This document shows, piece after piece, positions 54,836 to 63,944 of a stretch of DNA of 64,000 bases. Source of the DNA: Streptomyces phyllanthi (GTDB lineage Bacteria > Actinomycetota > Actinomycetes > Streptomycetales > Streptomycetaceae). The translations under genes and the position numbers were made by a program. Position 1 is the stretch's first letter; every line of letters starts with the position of its first letter. Under the pieces are notes generated by a model. That model made no database searches. It saw only the letters and a program-made list of their open reading frames with translations, and was not told where the DNA came from. The DNA is taken from contig NZ_VJZE01000007.1 in the NCBI RefSeq assembly GCF_009377205.1, positions 1 to 64,000 of the forward strand, read 5' to 3'.

Positions 54836-55741
54836 ATGGATCTGGCCCTGCTGCGCACGTTCGTCACCGTGCACCGGGCCGGCTCCTTCACCCGCGCCGC
54901 CGCGCTGCTGGGTCTCTCGCAGCCGGCCGTCACCTCACAGATCCGCACGCTGGAACGGCAGCTGGGCCGCCCGCTCTTCCTGCGCCAGGCCCGCGGAGTG
55001 ACCCCCACGACGATCGGCGACGAGCTCGCCCACAAGGCGGCCCCCCACCTCGACGCCCTGGTGGAGATCGCCGAGACCGGGCTCGACGAGGACTCCTCCT
55101 TACGAACCCTGCACCTGGCCGGGCCACCGGAGTTCACCGCGGAACGCGCCCTGCCCGCCCTCACCGAGCTGACCGGTGAGGACGGACAGGGCTTCTCGCT
55201 TCGGGCCTCGTTCGGGAACGCCGAGGAGACGCTGGACGGGCTCGCCGCCGGACATCACGATCTGGCCATCACGACGGCCCGGCCGCGTGGCGCTCTGCTC
55301 ACCGCGACTCCGCTCTGCGACGAGGAGCACGTCCTGGTCGCAGCTCCCAGCTGGGCCTCCCGTGTCAACGCGGCCAAGCTGCACCGCAAGGGCGCGCACG
55401 CGCTGGAGAACCTTCCCGTGGTCGAGGTGCATGAGTCGCTGCCGTTCGTCGCCCGCTACTGGGCTTCGGTGTTCGACTCACGCCCAGCCGCTTCGGGAAC
55501 CGTCATCGTCCCCGATCTCCGCGCGGTGCTCGCCTGCGCCGCCACCGGTGCAGGTCTCGCCGTACTGCCCCGTTATCTGTGCGCGTCCGCCCTGGAGCGC
55601 GGCGACGTCATGGCGCTCCTCGAACCGGCGGTGCCGCCCCTGCGGACGTACTTCCTGGTGGTCCGCACCGGCACCCTGGCCATGCCGCACGTCGCACGGG
55701 CGCACGAGCGACTGCTGCGCACGGCCTCGGGCTGGTCGTAG
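54836..55741 (+). CDS. LysR family transcriptional regulator with a TTA codon
   Basis: 301 residues, ATG at 54836 after GGGAGGGAGCACC. The LysR helix-turn-helix is at about 1-60 (GSFTRAAALLGLSQPAVTSQ, RQLGRPLFLRQARG) and the effector domain at about 90-295. Codon 89 is TTA (55100-55102), the rarest Streptomyces codon, read only by the developmentally controlled bldA tRNA, so synthesis may be restricted to late growth. Its targets are unknown; the divergent or downstream genes give no clear hint. The AT-rich upstream stretch (about 54775-54800) fits a promoter. Confidence 0.92.
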   Translation: MDLALLRTFVTVHRAGSFTRAAALLGLSQPAVTSQIRTLERQLGRPLFLRQARGVTPTTIGDELAHKAAPHLDALVEIAETGLDEDSSLRTLHLAGPPEFTAERALPALTELTGEDGQGFSLRASFGNAEETLDGLAAGHHDLAITTARPRGALLTATPLCDEEHVLVAAPSWASRVNAAKLHRKGAHALENLPVVEVHESLPFVARYWASVFDSRPAASGTVIVPDLRAVLACAATGAGLAVLPRYLCASALERGDVMALLEPAVPPLRTYFLVVRTGTLAMPHVARAHERLLRTASGWS

Positions 55742-55837
55742 CTCGGTCGGATCAAGGCCATGCGGGAGTGACGTGCTCGACATGCGTCCAGGGAGGGGCT
55801 CTTCCTCTCCCGAGCTTCCATTCCGGGCTTTCGCGAT

Positions 55838-55851
55838 GTTTCACGTGGAAC
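55838..55851. promoter_or_regulatory. parS-like site (one outer mismatch)
   Basis: GTTTCACGTGGAAC lies 22 bp upstream of the Nudix gene start. The CACGTG core is intact; same variant as in the thiC leader. Confidence 0.7.
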
Positions 55852-55872
55852 CAGCCGGGCCACATTCCTCCC

Positions 55873-56355
55873 ATGACCGTCCGACCCGTGGTCAAGCGCA
55901 CCGCCCGCGCCGTGCTGCTCGATGGCGATGACCTGATTCTGATCAAGCGAACCAAGCCCGGCGTCGATCCCTACTGGGTCACACCCGGTGGTGGAGTCGA
56001 GCCCGGGGACCCGACCGTCGTCCACGCGCTCCATCGCGAGGTGCACGAGGAGCTGGGCGCCAAGATCACCGATGTGGTGCCCTGTTTCGTGGACACCGTC
56101 GAGCACATCGGTGAGGACGGCGGCGCGACCGGCGTAAAGGTCCAGCACTTCTTCGTCTGCCGTCTGGAGTCCATGGACACCTCCCAGCGGCACGGCCCCG
56201 AGGTGGATGATCCGCTCGGTGGCTACGAGATCGTCCGTGTGCCGTTCACCCGGGTCGGAATCGCCTCCGTCCACCTGGTGCCGCTGTCCCTGCGGCACTA
56301 CCTCGACGGCAATATCGAGGGCGTCCGTGCGATGCACGCTCCTGACCTGGGCTGA
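55873..56355 (+). CDS. Nudix hydrolase
   Basis: 160 residues with the Nudix box GGGVEPGDPTVVHALHREVHEELGA split for reading: the catalytic REVHEELG helix is intact, but the glutamate of the first loop (GxxxxxE) is Asp here. Family members hydrolyse nucleoside diphosphates linked to another group; the substrate cannot be read from sequence. The start is ATG 55873 in the context TCCTCCC, with no strong ribosome site, so weak or leaderless-like initiation is possible. Confidence 0.88.
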   Translation: MTVRPVVKRTARAVLLDGDDLILIKRTKPGVDPYWVTPGGGVEPGDPTVVHALHREVHEELGAKITDVVPCFVDTVEHIGEDGGATGVKVQHFFVCRLESMDTSQRHGPEVDDPLGGYEIVRVPFTRVGIASVHLVPLSLRHYLDGNIEGVRAMHAPDLG

Positions 56356-56366
56356 CCCGGACGGGC

Positions 56367-57899
56367 TCAGTCTCCGGCCGCGACCAGCTCTTCCACCGAG
56401 TCGTGCCTTATACGGCTCGATGGGATACCGATGTCCCTCAATGTGTCCACACCGCTGCGGATCATGCCGGGCGGGCCCGAGAGGTACGCGTCGTACTCGT
56501 TCCACGGCCCGTAGTCGCGTACGGCGTCGGTGAGCTGGAGCAGCCCGTGCCGGTCCACGACCGCCCGGACCTGCAGCCACGCGTGGCGCTGCTGCATCCG
56601 CAGCAGGGTGTCGATGTCGTACAGGTCGTGGTCGGTGCGAGCTCCGTAGAACACCTCGACGGGGCGGCGCGCACCATGCTCGGCGACATCCTCCAGCATG
56701 GCTTTGATGGGCGCTATGCCGGTGCCACCGCCGAGGCACAGCAGTCCGTTGTCCCTGGTGTGGTCGACCGTCATCGACCCCGCCGGCGGACCGAGCCGTA
56801 TGACGTCACCGGGACGGGCACGGTGCACCAGCGCGCTGGAGACCCAGCCCGCCGGAATCACCTTCACATGGAACGACAGCAGCCCGTCGGAGCGAGGCGC
56901 CGAGGCGAACGAGTAGTGGCGCCAGATCCGCGGCCACCAGGGCGTCTCCAGGCTTGTGTACTGCCCGGCGAGAAAGGGGTACGGCTGGTCGGGCCGGACC
57001 GTGACGACCGCGATGTCCTGCGTCTTGAGTTCGTGGGAGACGACCTCGGCCATCCACCAGGGCGGGGACCGCAGCTCGTCCGCGGCCGCCGCGTCGATCA
57101 TCACCTGGGAGATCGTCGTGTATGCCCGGACCCAGGCCGCCTCGGTCTCCTCGCTCCAGACGGCACCGGCATACCGGCTCAGTGCCCCGATGAGGCACTC
57201 GCCGACAGCCGGGTAGTGCTCGGGCCGGGTGCCGTACTTGCGGTGCCCCCGGCCCAGGTTCTGCAGGTACTCGACCAGGACCGGTGTGTTGTCGATGTGC
57301 TCGGCCGCCGTCAGCAGCGCCTTCAGCAGGCGGTCCCGCTGGGTGTCCATCGCCGGCGGAAAGAGCGAACGCAGCTTGGGATGCTGCACGAAGAGCAGGG
57401 CGTAGAAGTACGAGGTGACCTTGTCGGCGACCGGACCGACCTCGGTCATGGTCCGCCGGATGAGCTGGGCGTCGGGGGATGTCTCAGGAGCGAGTGCGGC
57501 ACGTTGGGCGGGCAACCGCTCCTCGGCGGGGGAACGCGGCGGCGCGGAACGGGCAGGCTCCAGCCTGGTTCCTGTCACGGTGGCAGGTGCCGGGAGGGGG
57601 GCGGCCAGGCGTTCCTGCTGGGGTGCGGGAGCCGGTGCCGGAGTGTCGGAGGACACCGGCACGTCCACGCCCGGTATTCGCTCCTGGGTATCTGCGCTTC
57701 CGCCCGTGTCGAGGTCGCCGCTTCGCGCGGGCTCACCCTCCACAGGCCGGCCCACGGGGCGCAGCCCGGCCAGACGGCTGCCCTCGGTCTCCTGTTCGCC
57801 GCTGGCGGGTGCCGGCTGCTTGCGCGGGGTGAACCAGCCGCCCGTGCCGTTGCCGCCGGACGTGCCGTTGTCGGCCGACGCGGTGGTCGGAGCGTCCAT
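56367..57899 (-). CDS. Flavohaemoprotein-like globin reductase with long N-terminal extension
   Basis: 510 residues from ATG 57899 (GAGGCGAGG upstream). A Pro/Ala/Gly-rich disordered leader (about 1-130) precedes a globin domain (about 140-275: VTSYFYALLFVQHPKLRSLF and the proximal-His region GRGHRKYGTRPEHY) and an FNR-type reductase (about 280-505: WRHYSFASAP for FAD, GGGTGIAPIKAMLEDV for NAD(P)H, VFYGARTDHDLYD, SGPPGMI). This is the Hmp layout used for NO dioxygenation, except for the leader. The C-terminus is slightly different from Hmp (ends SVEELVAAGD). It converges on the Nudix gene. Confidence 0.9.
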   Translation of the reverse strand: MDAPTTASADNGTSGGNGTGGWFTPRKQPAPASGEQETEGSRLAGLRPVGRPVEGEPARSGDLDTGGSADTQERIPGVDVPVSSDTPAPAPAPQQERLAAPLPAPATVTGTRLEPARSAPPRSPAEERLPAQRAALAPETSPDAQLIRRTMTEVGPVADKVTSYFYALLFVQHPKLRSLFPPAMDTQRDRLLKALLTAAEHIDNTPVLVEYLQNLGRGHRKYGTRPEHYPAVGECLIGALSRYAGAVWSEETEAAWVRAYTTISQVMIDAAAADELRSPPWWMAEVVSHELKTQDIAVVTVRPDQPYPFLAGQYTSLETPWWPRIWRHYSFASAPRSDGLLSFHVKVIPAGWVSSALVHRARPGDVIRLGPPAGSMTVDHTRDNGLLCLGGGTGIAPIKAMLEDVAEHGARRPVEVFYGARTDHDLYDIDTLLRMQQRHAWLQVRAVVDRHGLLQLTDAVRDYGPWNEYDAYLSGPPGMIRSGVDTLRDIGIPSSRIRHDSVEELVAAGD

Positions 57900-58124
57900 G
57901 GTGTGCCTCGCCTCGAACATCTTTCGGTCGTTCTGCGCACTTCCCCGGTCGGGAGTTGCCTGTCGTCCCCCGCAGACGGCCTTGCTTTCCCCGTTCGGTC
58001 CCCGTCGGCCAAGCGGCCACATTCAACCCGGATTCCCGCTGCGTACGGGCAAGTAAGCGAGAGTGTGAGATGGACCGCAGTACTCACACCGCAGCGTCCC
58101 ACCGTGCACCGGCGCCCTGGTCGC

Positions 58125-58750
58125 TTAGCGCAAAATGCGGGTCTTCGATCTCTCCGTCCCGTTAAGCTGCATTGGCCTGCGTTCATGACCCGCGAGACGT
58201 ACGCACCTCACCCGGACACGAACCGGACTCGACCATACCGGCAGGCGTCCCACGCACAAGTACCCCCTGTCTTCGCTCTCTTCGCTGGAAGAGAGGTGGC
58301 CACGAACCCCCGGTTCCCTCAACCATCGGGCGCGGCACGCCAATTGGTAGGCGTCCCACAGATCCAACCCCACATAGGAGTGCGTGGCGAGACCCACGAG
58401 GTGGTCATCCGCGTTGATCGCGACCGAGACCGGCACGGCACCGAAGAGTTCCGCGTCGGAGCGTGAGTCACCGTACGCCACGCAGTCCGCGCGGGTGACG
58501 CCGAACTCCGCACAGAGCCGCTCCGCAATCTCCACCTTGGTCGTGGGGGTCAGTATCCCCGCCTGGTCAAGGGGCGCGGTGAAGGGCACATCCGGGAACC
58601 GCGAACCGTACGCGGCGTGCGCGCCCCATGCCGTGAGCCGCTCCACGAAGAAGGACGGCGAGAGCGAGACGACAGCGCAGTACTCCCCTCGCTCGCCGCC
58701 GTGCCATGGAGCTGGGTTCCGTCCAGGTCGAAGAGGTGCAGTCGGGTCAT
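58125..58750 (-). pseudogene. Internally deleted HAD-superfamily hydrolase gene
   Basis: The start (ATG 58750) reads MTRLHLFDLDGTQLHGTAAS, the HAD motif I region with a Leu-to-Gln change. After about 20 codons the sequence jumps directly, in another frame, to CAVVSLSPSFFVERLTAWGA and continues through motif IV (VAYGDSRSDAELFG) to the stop at 58125. In intact relatives these ends are separated by about 90-100 residues, so an internal deletion with frame loss removed the cap region. The 3' tail after the HAD domain (about 50 residues) looks non-homologous. Confidence 0.75.
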
Positions 58751-58850
58751 GGGGGCTGAGGCTAGCGGTGTGTCCTCTGCGGGACAGGGACGTGGGGTCG
58801 GCTCCGGGGCAGGGTGGGTCCGGATGCCGGCATATCGGTGGCTGCTCCTT

Positions 58851-58864
58851 GTTTCACGTGAAAC
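58851..58864. promoter_or_regulatory. parS: Perfect parS site
   Basis: GTTTCACGTGAAAC in the gap between the HAD remnant and the first GNAT gene. Confidence 0.92.
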
Positions 58865-58968
58865 ATTCGTCCGCTTGTTATGGGCTTGGGCAGGACATGG
58901 CCAAAAGCGCGCACGTCTCTCTGCAAACCGGTGGACGCCAGGGGAGCAGGTCAGACAGCCTGACCTGC

Positions 58969-59835
58969 GTGTCGACACCTTCCCTCACCGCTCTGCCCAT
59001 CCGCCGTCTGACGCCTCGCGATCTCACCGCCTGCGCCGACCTGTCCGAGGACCGGGGCTGGCCCCGTGAAGAACACAAATGGGGGTTGCTTCTCATCGCG
59101 GGAAAGGGATACGGCATTGACGACCCCGATGGCGGTCTCGTAGCCGCCTGCATCGTGACCGAGTACGGCCCGTGGGACCGCCCCGATCTGGGGGCGATCG
59201 GCATGGTGCTGGTCGCCGGGCGCCACGCCCGCCAGGGCGTCGGCCGCCGATTGATGCGCCACGTTATGACGGAGATGGGCACGACCCCGCTGACGCTCCA
59301 CGCGACGCCGTTCGGCCAACCGCTCTACGAGGAGCTGGGCTTCAAGGTCACCGGTCGCGTCGAGATGGTCAGGGGCCGCTTCGCGGCCGACGGTCCGAAG
59401 CCCAGGGTCGCCACACGCTCCGCAACGGCTGAGGACATCGCCACCATCCTCCAGCTTGACCAAGAGGTCTTCGGCTCCGACCGCACCCATATGATCACGC
59501 GTCTCCCCGCTTTCGCCGACCACCTCCGCGTCGCCGAGGAGAACGGCCGGATCATCGGGTACGCGGCAGCCTGGCCGAACATGGACACCCACGTCGTGGG
59601 CCCCCTGATCGGACGCGACACGGACACGGCCAAAGCGCTCATCGCGTCTCTGGCCGCCCACACCGACCGTCCTCTGCGCACCGATATCGACGTACGCCAT
59701 GACGGGCTGCTGTCCTGGCTGAAGGAGCGAGGACTCGCATCCGTGGGCTTCAACGCGGTGATGACGTACGGGATCTCCGAACTGCCGGGCGACTGGAGCC
59801 GGCGCTTCGCTCCGCTGACAGTGGCGGCGGGCTGA
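58969..59835 (+). CDS. GNAT acetyltransferase with two GNAT-like repeats
   Basis: 288 residues from GTG 58969 (an ATG at 58897 is in frame but adds a low-similarity leader). The N-terminal GNAT domain has the acetyl-CoA loop VAGRHARQGVGRRLMRHVM (about 85-103) and YEELGFKVTGR; the C-terminal half (about 145-285) is a second, degenerate GNAT-like domain lacking a clear Q/RxxGxG loop. Only the first half is likely to be catalytic. Substrate unknown. A pseudogene and a parS site precede it. Confidence 0.88.
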   Translation: MSTPSLTALPIRRLTPRDLTACADLSEDRGWPREEHKWGLLLIAGKGYGIDDPDGGLVAACIVTEYGPWDRPDLGAIGMVLVAGRHARQGVGRRLMRHVMTEMGTTPLTLHATPFGQPLYEELGFKVTGRVEMVRGRFAADGPKPRVATRSATAEDIATILQLDQEVFGSDRTHMITRLPAFADHLRVAEENGRIIGYAAAWPNMDTHVVGPLIGRDTDTAKALIASLAAHTDRPLRTDIDVRHDGLLSWLKERGLASVGFNAVMTYGISELPGDWSRRFAPLTVAAG

Positions 59836-59943
59836 GGACCGTACCGGGCCCAAGTTGTTGCACGCGCTCGATGTCCGCAAGAGCGGTCTCTTGCTGTGTC
59901 TCCTCTATCCCGGTCTCAGCCGCTCCGGGACGGAGGAGACGGC

Positions 59944-60030
59944 ATGTCAGCCACGGATCCCGCGCTCACCGACCTCGCCCAGGCAGTCGTTGAGCACACC
60001 CGCTTAGTCTGCGGCCATGGGAAATCTTGA
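59944..60030 (+). CDS. Possible 28-codon ORF overlapping the second GNAT gene
   Basis: ATG at 59944 after GGAGGAGAC, a strong ribosome site, encodes MSATDPALTDLAQAVVEHTR and eight more residues (including a TTA Leu codon) and stops 14 bases inside the next gene. It could be a leader peptide coupling translation of the GNAT gene, or a gene remnant. No homologue recalled. Confidence 0.3.
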   Translation: MSATDPALTDLAQAVVEHTRLVCGHGKS

Positions 60031-60469
60031 AATACGCCCGGCCGTCGCCGACGACATACCCGCCATCGTCGCGATGCTCGCCGACGATCCACTGGGTGCT
60101 CAGCGGGAGTCACCGGACGACCTGACGCCGTACCTGGCGGCCTTCCAGCACCTCGATGGCGACCCGAACCAGCACTTGGCCGTCGCCGTGCGTGAGGACC
60201 GCGTTGTTGGCACGCTCCAGCTCACGGTGATCCCCGGGCTGTCCCGCAAAGGCGCGACCCGCTCGATCATCGAGGGGGTCCGTGTCCACGCCGACGAACG
60301 CGGCAGCGGCCTCGGTACGCGGCTCGTCCAGTGGGCGATCGACGAATCCCGGCGCCAGGAATGCCAGTTGGTCCAGCTGACCTCCGACGTGACCCGCACC
60401 GACGCCCACCGGTTCTATGAGCGTCTGGGCTTCGAGGCCTCCCACGTGGGCTTCAAGTTGCCGATCTGA
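60017..60469 (+). CDS. GNAT acetyltransferase
   Basis: 150 residues, a complete single GNAT domain: VVGTLQLTVIPGLSRKG (motif region), IIEGVRVHADERGSGLGTRLV (acetyl-CoA loop, about 92-108) and AHRFYERLGFEASHVGFK (C-terminal acceptor/Tyr). It does not resemble the preceding two-domain GNAT closely. The start codon region overlaps the small ORF described above. A perfect parS site follows 42 bp after the stop. Confidence 0.93.
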   Translation: MGNLEIRPAVADDIPAIVAMLADDPLGAQRESPDDLTPYLAAFQHLDGDPNQHLAVAVREDRVVGTLQLTVIPGLSRKGATRSIIEGVRVHADERGSGLGTRLVQWAIDESRRQECQLVQLTSDVTRTDAHRFYERLGFEASHVGFKLPI

Positions 60470-60510
60470 CGAGGGTCGGCTCTCCGTTGCTCTGTGACGT
60501 GGCGGGTGCT

Positions 60511-60524
60511 GTTTCACGTGAAAC
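60511..60524. promoter_or_regulatory. parS: Perfect parS site
   Basis: GTTTCACGTGAAAC, flanked by GCT/AGC so that the palindrome extends to 20 bp. Located between convergent genes. Confidence 0.92.
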
Positions 60525-60575
60525 AGCACCCCGTCGTAACGCCCCCCAAGAAGGCCTGTGAGCGCGCAGTCGGGA

Positions 60576-61961
60576 TTACGAGATCCCGCGCCACCCCTCG
60601 GGATCCACCCCACCGGGCACCGAAGCCCGCTCGTCGTACGGCTGCCGCGTGAACACGAACGACCCGAGGTCCAGATGGTCCACGGACCCGTCGGGCCGCC
60701 GTACGGCCCGCAGCGGCTCTCCTGCGTAGTATCCGTCGAGGCCGGTCCAGGTGCCGTCACCATTCGCACGGAACCGTGAGCCGCGGCCGTTGCCCGACAG
60801 CGGATCCAGCGAAACTCCCCCTCCGGCGACGAGCCGCAGTGCGAAGGCGTAGGTGCCCCAGTACCACGGCCCCGCCAACTCCAGTACAGATCGATCGACC
60901 TCCGGCAGCGGCCGCCAGGGCTCGGGAATCCGGGGCTCGGCCTCCGCCACGATGCGTACGAGGTCAGCGGCAACAGTCGTCACGACCAAGCCGGAGGTGC
61001 AGTTGGCCAGCACGATGACCGCCACATCGTCCTCGACGCTGATCGTGAGGTTCGCGAGAAAGCCCGGCACGGATCCGGAGTGCCCGACAAGAAAGCGGCC
61101 GTGGCGTTGCTGGAGCTGCATACCGAGCCCGTATGCCGCGCCCGCTGCCACATCCGCCGGCTCGGACGGCGCGGCAGGCGCCCGCATCTCACGGACGGAC
61201 TCCGCACTCAGCACCCGGTCATCGCCGTTGGTCAGGAAGACCGCGAAGCGGGCCAAGTCACCTGTGGTAGACCAGAGTTGTCCCGCCGGCGCCATGCGCC
61301 CCAGATGCTCGGTGGGCTCCGGCAGCATCACGTCCGCCCAGGGGTGAACGGCCCATCCACCCGCGTGGGGCGCCCGCGGGTCGACGCTGGTGCGGTGCAG
61401 CCCCAGCGGTTCAAGCACCTCACGCCGCAGCACGTCCTCCCAGGGGGCTCCCCTCAGCTCCTCGACGAGCGCGCCCAGGAGCGTGTAGCCGGGGTTGGAG
61501 TAGTGGAAGCGGCGGCCGACGGGATGCCGGTGAGGCTGCTCACCGAGTACATCGGCCAGCTCCGGACGCAGCGAGCCGGGCGTACGCTCCCACCAGGGCG
61601 CGGGCGACTCCGCCGCCAACCCGCCTGTGTGGGAGAGCAGTTCGGCGATCGTGCACTCCCCCGCACGTGTGCCCGGCAGATGCTTCTCCAGCGGGTCACC
61701 GAGGTCCAAGACGCCCTCATCGCGCAACCGCAGCACGAGGACCGCCGTGAAGGTCTTGGTGATCGAACCGATCCGGTACTGCGTTTCCTCGTTTGGAGCG
61801 TGCCCCTCCACACATGTCCGCGCCCCGGTCCACACCGCCCCGCCGCCCCGGACGACCGCTGCGACCAACGACGGCGCCCGCCCCTCGACCTGAGCCACCG
61901 CGATGCGGTGCAGCAGGGCACGACGAGTGGTGGGAAGCAGCTCTTCCTGAGGTGTTGTCAT
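60576..61961 (-). CDS. Serine hydrolase of the beta-lactamase/class C family
   Basis: 461 residues. The SxxK motif is SITK (about 66-69), the YxN motif is YSN (about 153-155) and the third is HSG (about 295, in VGHSGSVPG), all intact. No signal peptide is visible, so a cytosolic esterase or peptidase is more likely than a secreted antibiotic-degrading enzyme. The C-terminal 110 residues form a beta-rich lipocalin-like extension common in this group. It is downstream of dnaB in the same direction (44 bp gap) but with no evident link. Confidence 0.9.
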   Translation of the reverse strand: MTTPQEELLPTTRRALLHRIAVAQVEGRAPSLVAAVVRGGGAVWTGARTCVEGHAPNEETQYRIGSITKTFTAVLVLRLRDEGVLDLGDPLEKHLPGTRAGECTIAELLSHTGGLAAESPAPWWERTPGSLRPELADVLGEQPHRHPVGRRFHYSNPGYTLLGALVEELRGAPWEDVLRREVLEPLGLHRTSVDPRAPHAGGWAVHPWADVMLPEPTEHLGRMAPAGQLWSTTGDLARFAVFLTNGDDRVLSAESVREMRAPAAPSEPADVAAGAAYGLGMQLQQRHGRFLVGHSGSVPGFLANLTISVEDDVAVIVLANCTSGLVVTTVAADLVRIVAEAEPRIPEPWRPLPEVDRSVLELAGPWYWGTYAFALRLVAGGGVSLDPLSGNGRGSRFRANGDGTWTGLDGYYAGEPLRAVRRPDGSVDHLDLGSFVFTRQPYDERASVPGGVDPEGWRGIS

Positions 61962-62005
61962 GGGCCCAGTCCACCGGGCTCCGTATCAGGAGTCGAGCGG
62001 ATTTA

Positions 62006-63484
62006 TCAGGTCTGCGCCATGTCCACGAAGCGTGAGTAGTGGCCCTGGAAGGCGACGGTGATCGTGGCTGTCGGCCCGTTACGGTGCTTGCCCACGATGA
62101 TGTCCGCCTCGCCCGCGCGCGGCGACTCCTTCTCGTACGCGTCCTCGCGGTGCAGCAGGATCACCATGTCCGCGTCCTGCTCGATCGATCCGGACTCACG
62201 CAGGTCGGAGACCATGGGCTTCTTGTCCGTGCGCTGCTCGGGGCCACGGTTGAGCTGGGACAGCGCGATCACCGGCAGCTCCAGCTCCTTGGCCAGCAGC
62301 TTGAGGTTTCGCGACATGTCCGAGACCTCCTGCTGGCGGCTCTCGGACCGCTTCGAGCCGCCGGACTGCATCAGCTGGAGGTAGTCGATGATGACGAGCT
62401 TCAGGTCATTGCGCTGCTTGAGGCGGCGGCACTTGGCGCGGATCTCCATCATCGACAGGTTCGGGGAGTCGTCAATGTAGAGCGGCGCCGCCGAGACGTC
62501 CGGCATACGGCGGGCGAGCCGGGTCCAGTCCTCGTCGGTCATGGTGCCGGACCGCATATGGTGCAGGGCCACACGCGCCTCGGCCGACAGCAGACGCATC
62601 GCGATCTCGTTGCGGCCCATTTCGAGCGAGAAGATCACGCTCGGCAGGTTGTGCTTGATGGAGGCGGCACGGGCGAAGTCCAGAGCCAGGGTGGACTTAC
62701 CCATGGCGGGACGGGCGGCGATGATGATCATCTGGCCCGGGTGCAGACCGTTGGTGAGCTGGTCCAGGTCGGTGAAGCCGGTCGGTACCCCGGTCATCTC
62801 CCCCGAGCGTGAGCCGATCGCCTCGATCTCGTCGAGCGCACCCTCCATGATGTCGCCGAGCGGCAGGTAGTCCTCGGTGGTGCGTTGCTCGGTGACCGCG
62901 TAGATCTCGGCCTGGGCTCTGTTGACGATCTCGTCGACGTCGTCCTCGGCCGCATATCCCATCTGTGTGATACGTGTCCCGGCCTCGACCAGGCGGCGCA
63001 GAACGGCCCGCTCGTGGACGATCTCGGCGTAGTACTCGGCGTTCGCCGCCGTCGGCACCGTCTGGACAAGGGTGTGGAGATACGGGGCACCGCCGACCTT
63101 GGTGATCTCGCCGCGTTTGGTCAGCTCGGCGGCGATCGTGATGGGGTCGGCCGGCTCGCCCTTGGCGTAGACGTCGAGGATGGCCTGGTAGATCGTCTCG
63201 TGCGCGGGTTTGTAGAAGTCGTGGCCCTTGAGGATCTCGACCACGTCCGCGATCGCGTCCTTGGACAGGAGCATGCCACCAAGAACGGACTGCTCGGCGT
63301 CGAGGTCCTGCGGAGGTACGCGTTCGAACGACGGACTCCCACCGTCCCAGGCGCCGTCCTCACGACCCCGGTCGTGCTGCTCGTCCCTGCCTCGGCCACC
63401 ATTGCCGCGCCGACGGGAGGCGGGCAGACGATCGCTGGGCCCACTGTCGGCCCACGGCTCGTCCAAGGGCTCGGAAATGCTCAC
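62006..63484 (-). CDS. dnaB: Replicative DNA helicase
   Basis: 492 residues. The N-terminal DnaB domain (about 55-160: VPPQDLDAEQSVLGGMLLSK) and the RecA-like motor (about 230-490) with Walker A ARPAMGKSTLALD, Walker B LKLVIIDYLQLM and the arginine-finger/C-terminal segment around VGKHRNGPTATI. No intein is present, although actinobacterial dnaB genes sometimes carry one. A Gly/Arg/Asp-rich leader of 55 residues precedes the conserved part. The upstream 460-bp gap is rich in DnaA-box-like sites, so DnaA may influence its expression. It unwinds DNA as a hexamer at the fork. Confidence 0.98.
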   Translation of the reverse strand: MSISEPLDEPWADSGPSDRLPASRRRGNGGRGRDEQHDRGREDGAWDGGSPSFERVPPQDLDAEQSVLGGMLLSKDAIADVVEILKGHDFYKPAHETIYQAILDVYAKGEPADPITIAAELTKRGEITKVGGAPYLHTLVQTVPTAANAEYYAEIVHERAVLRRLVEAGTRITQMGYAAEDDVDEIVNRAQAEIYAVTEQRTTEDYLPLGDIMEGALDEIEAIGSRSGEMTGVPTGFTDLDQLTNGLHPGQMIIIAARPAMGKSTLALDFARAASIKHNLPSVIFSLEMGRNEIAMRLLSAEARVALHHMRSGTMTDEDWTRLARRMPDVSAAPLYIDDSPNLSMMEIRAKCRRLKQRNDLKLVIIDYLQLMQSGGSKRSESRQQEVSDMSRNLKLLAKELELPVIALSQLNRGPEQRTDKKPMVSDLRESGSIEQDADMVILLHREDAYEKESPRAGEADIIVGKHRNGPTATITVAFQGHYSRFVDMAQT

Positions 63485-63666
63485 CGGGCCGCCTCCTCAC
63501 GTCCGCAGCGCGGACCTCGCCGTGCCCCTTTTTCATACGGCACGGCACTGACATATGAGAGGCCCACCTCCGCTTCCAAGGCTTCGGTTTCACATGGGTT
63601 CCGAGGGCGGAAGACGGAGCGGGCGCCGGACCACCGTAGGCCCGTCGGCACCTTCAGCCAATCTGG

Positions 63667-63930
63667 TTATCCACAGGCCATGTGGACAGCAGCCCCGATG
63701 CTGTGGAGAACTCTGCAAAACCTGTGCACGACGCAGTGGACAGGCCTGTGAACAAGCCCCCGAGCCACCCGGCCCCAACCTGTCTGAACTGCGGTTTTCC
63801 CATCCACTGGCTGTGCAGAAGAAAAACTTGCCCGGCCAGATCAAGATCCTCGCGAACGGTCCGTCGCGACACGCCCGAGCAGGCAAGGGGTAAGGGTCAC
63901 AGTGCGATTGCATCTCTTACCTGTGGACGA
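63667..63930. promoter_or_regulatory. DnaA-box-like cluster between dnaB and the MATE gene
   Basis: Matches in the divergent gap: TTATCCACA (63667-63675), then on the minus strand CTGTCCACA (63681-63689), TTCTCCACA (63702-63710) and TCGTCCACA (63922-63930). The first three lie within 44 bp. The 460-bp gap is otherwise without a convincing ORF. Confidence 0.6.
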
Positions 63931-63944
63931 TTAGATTGATGGCC

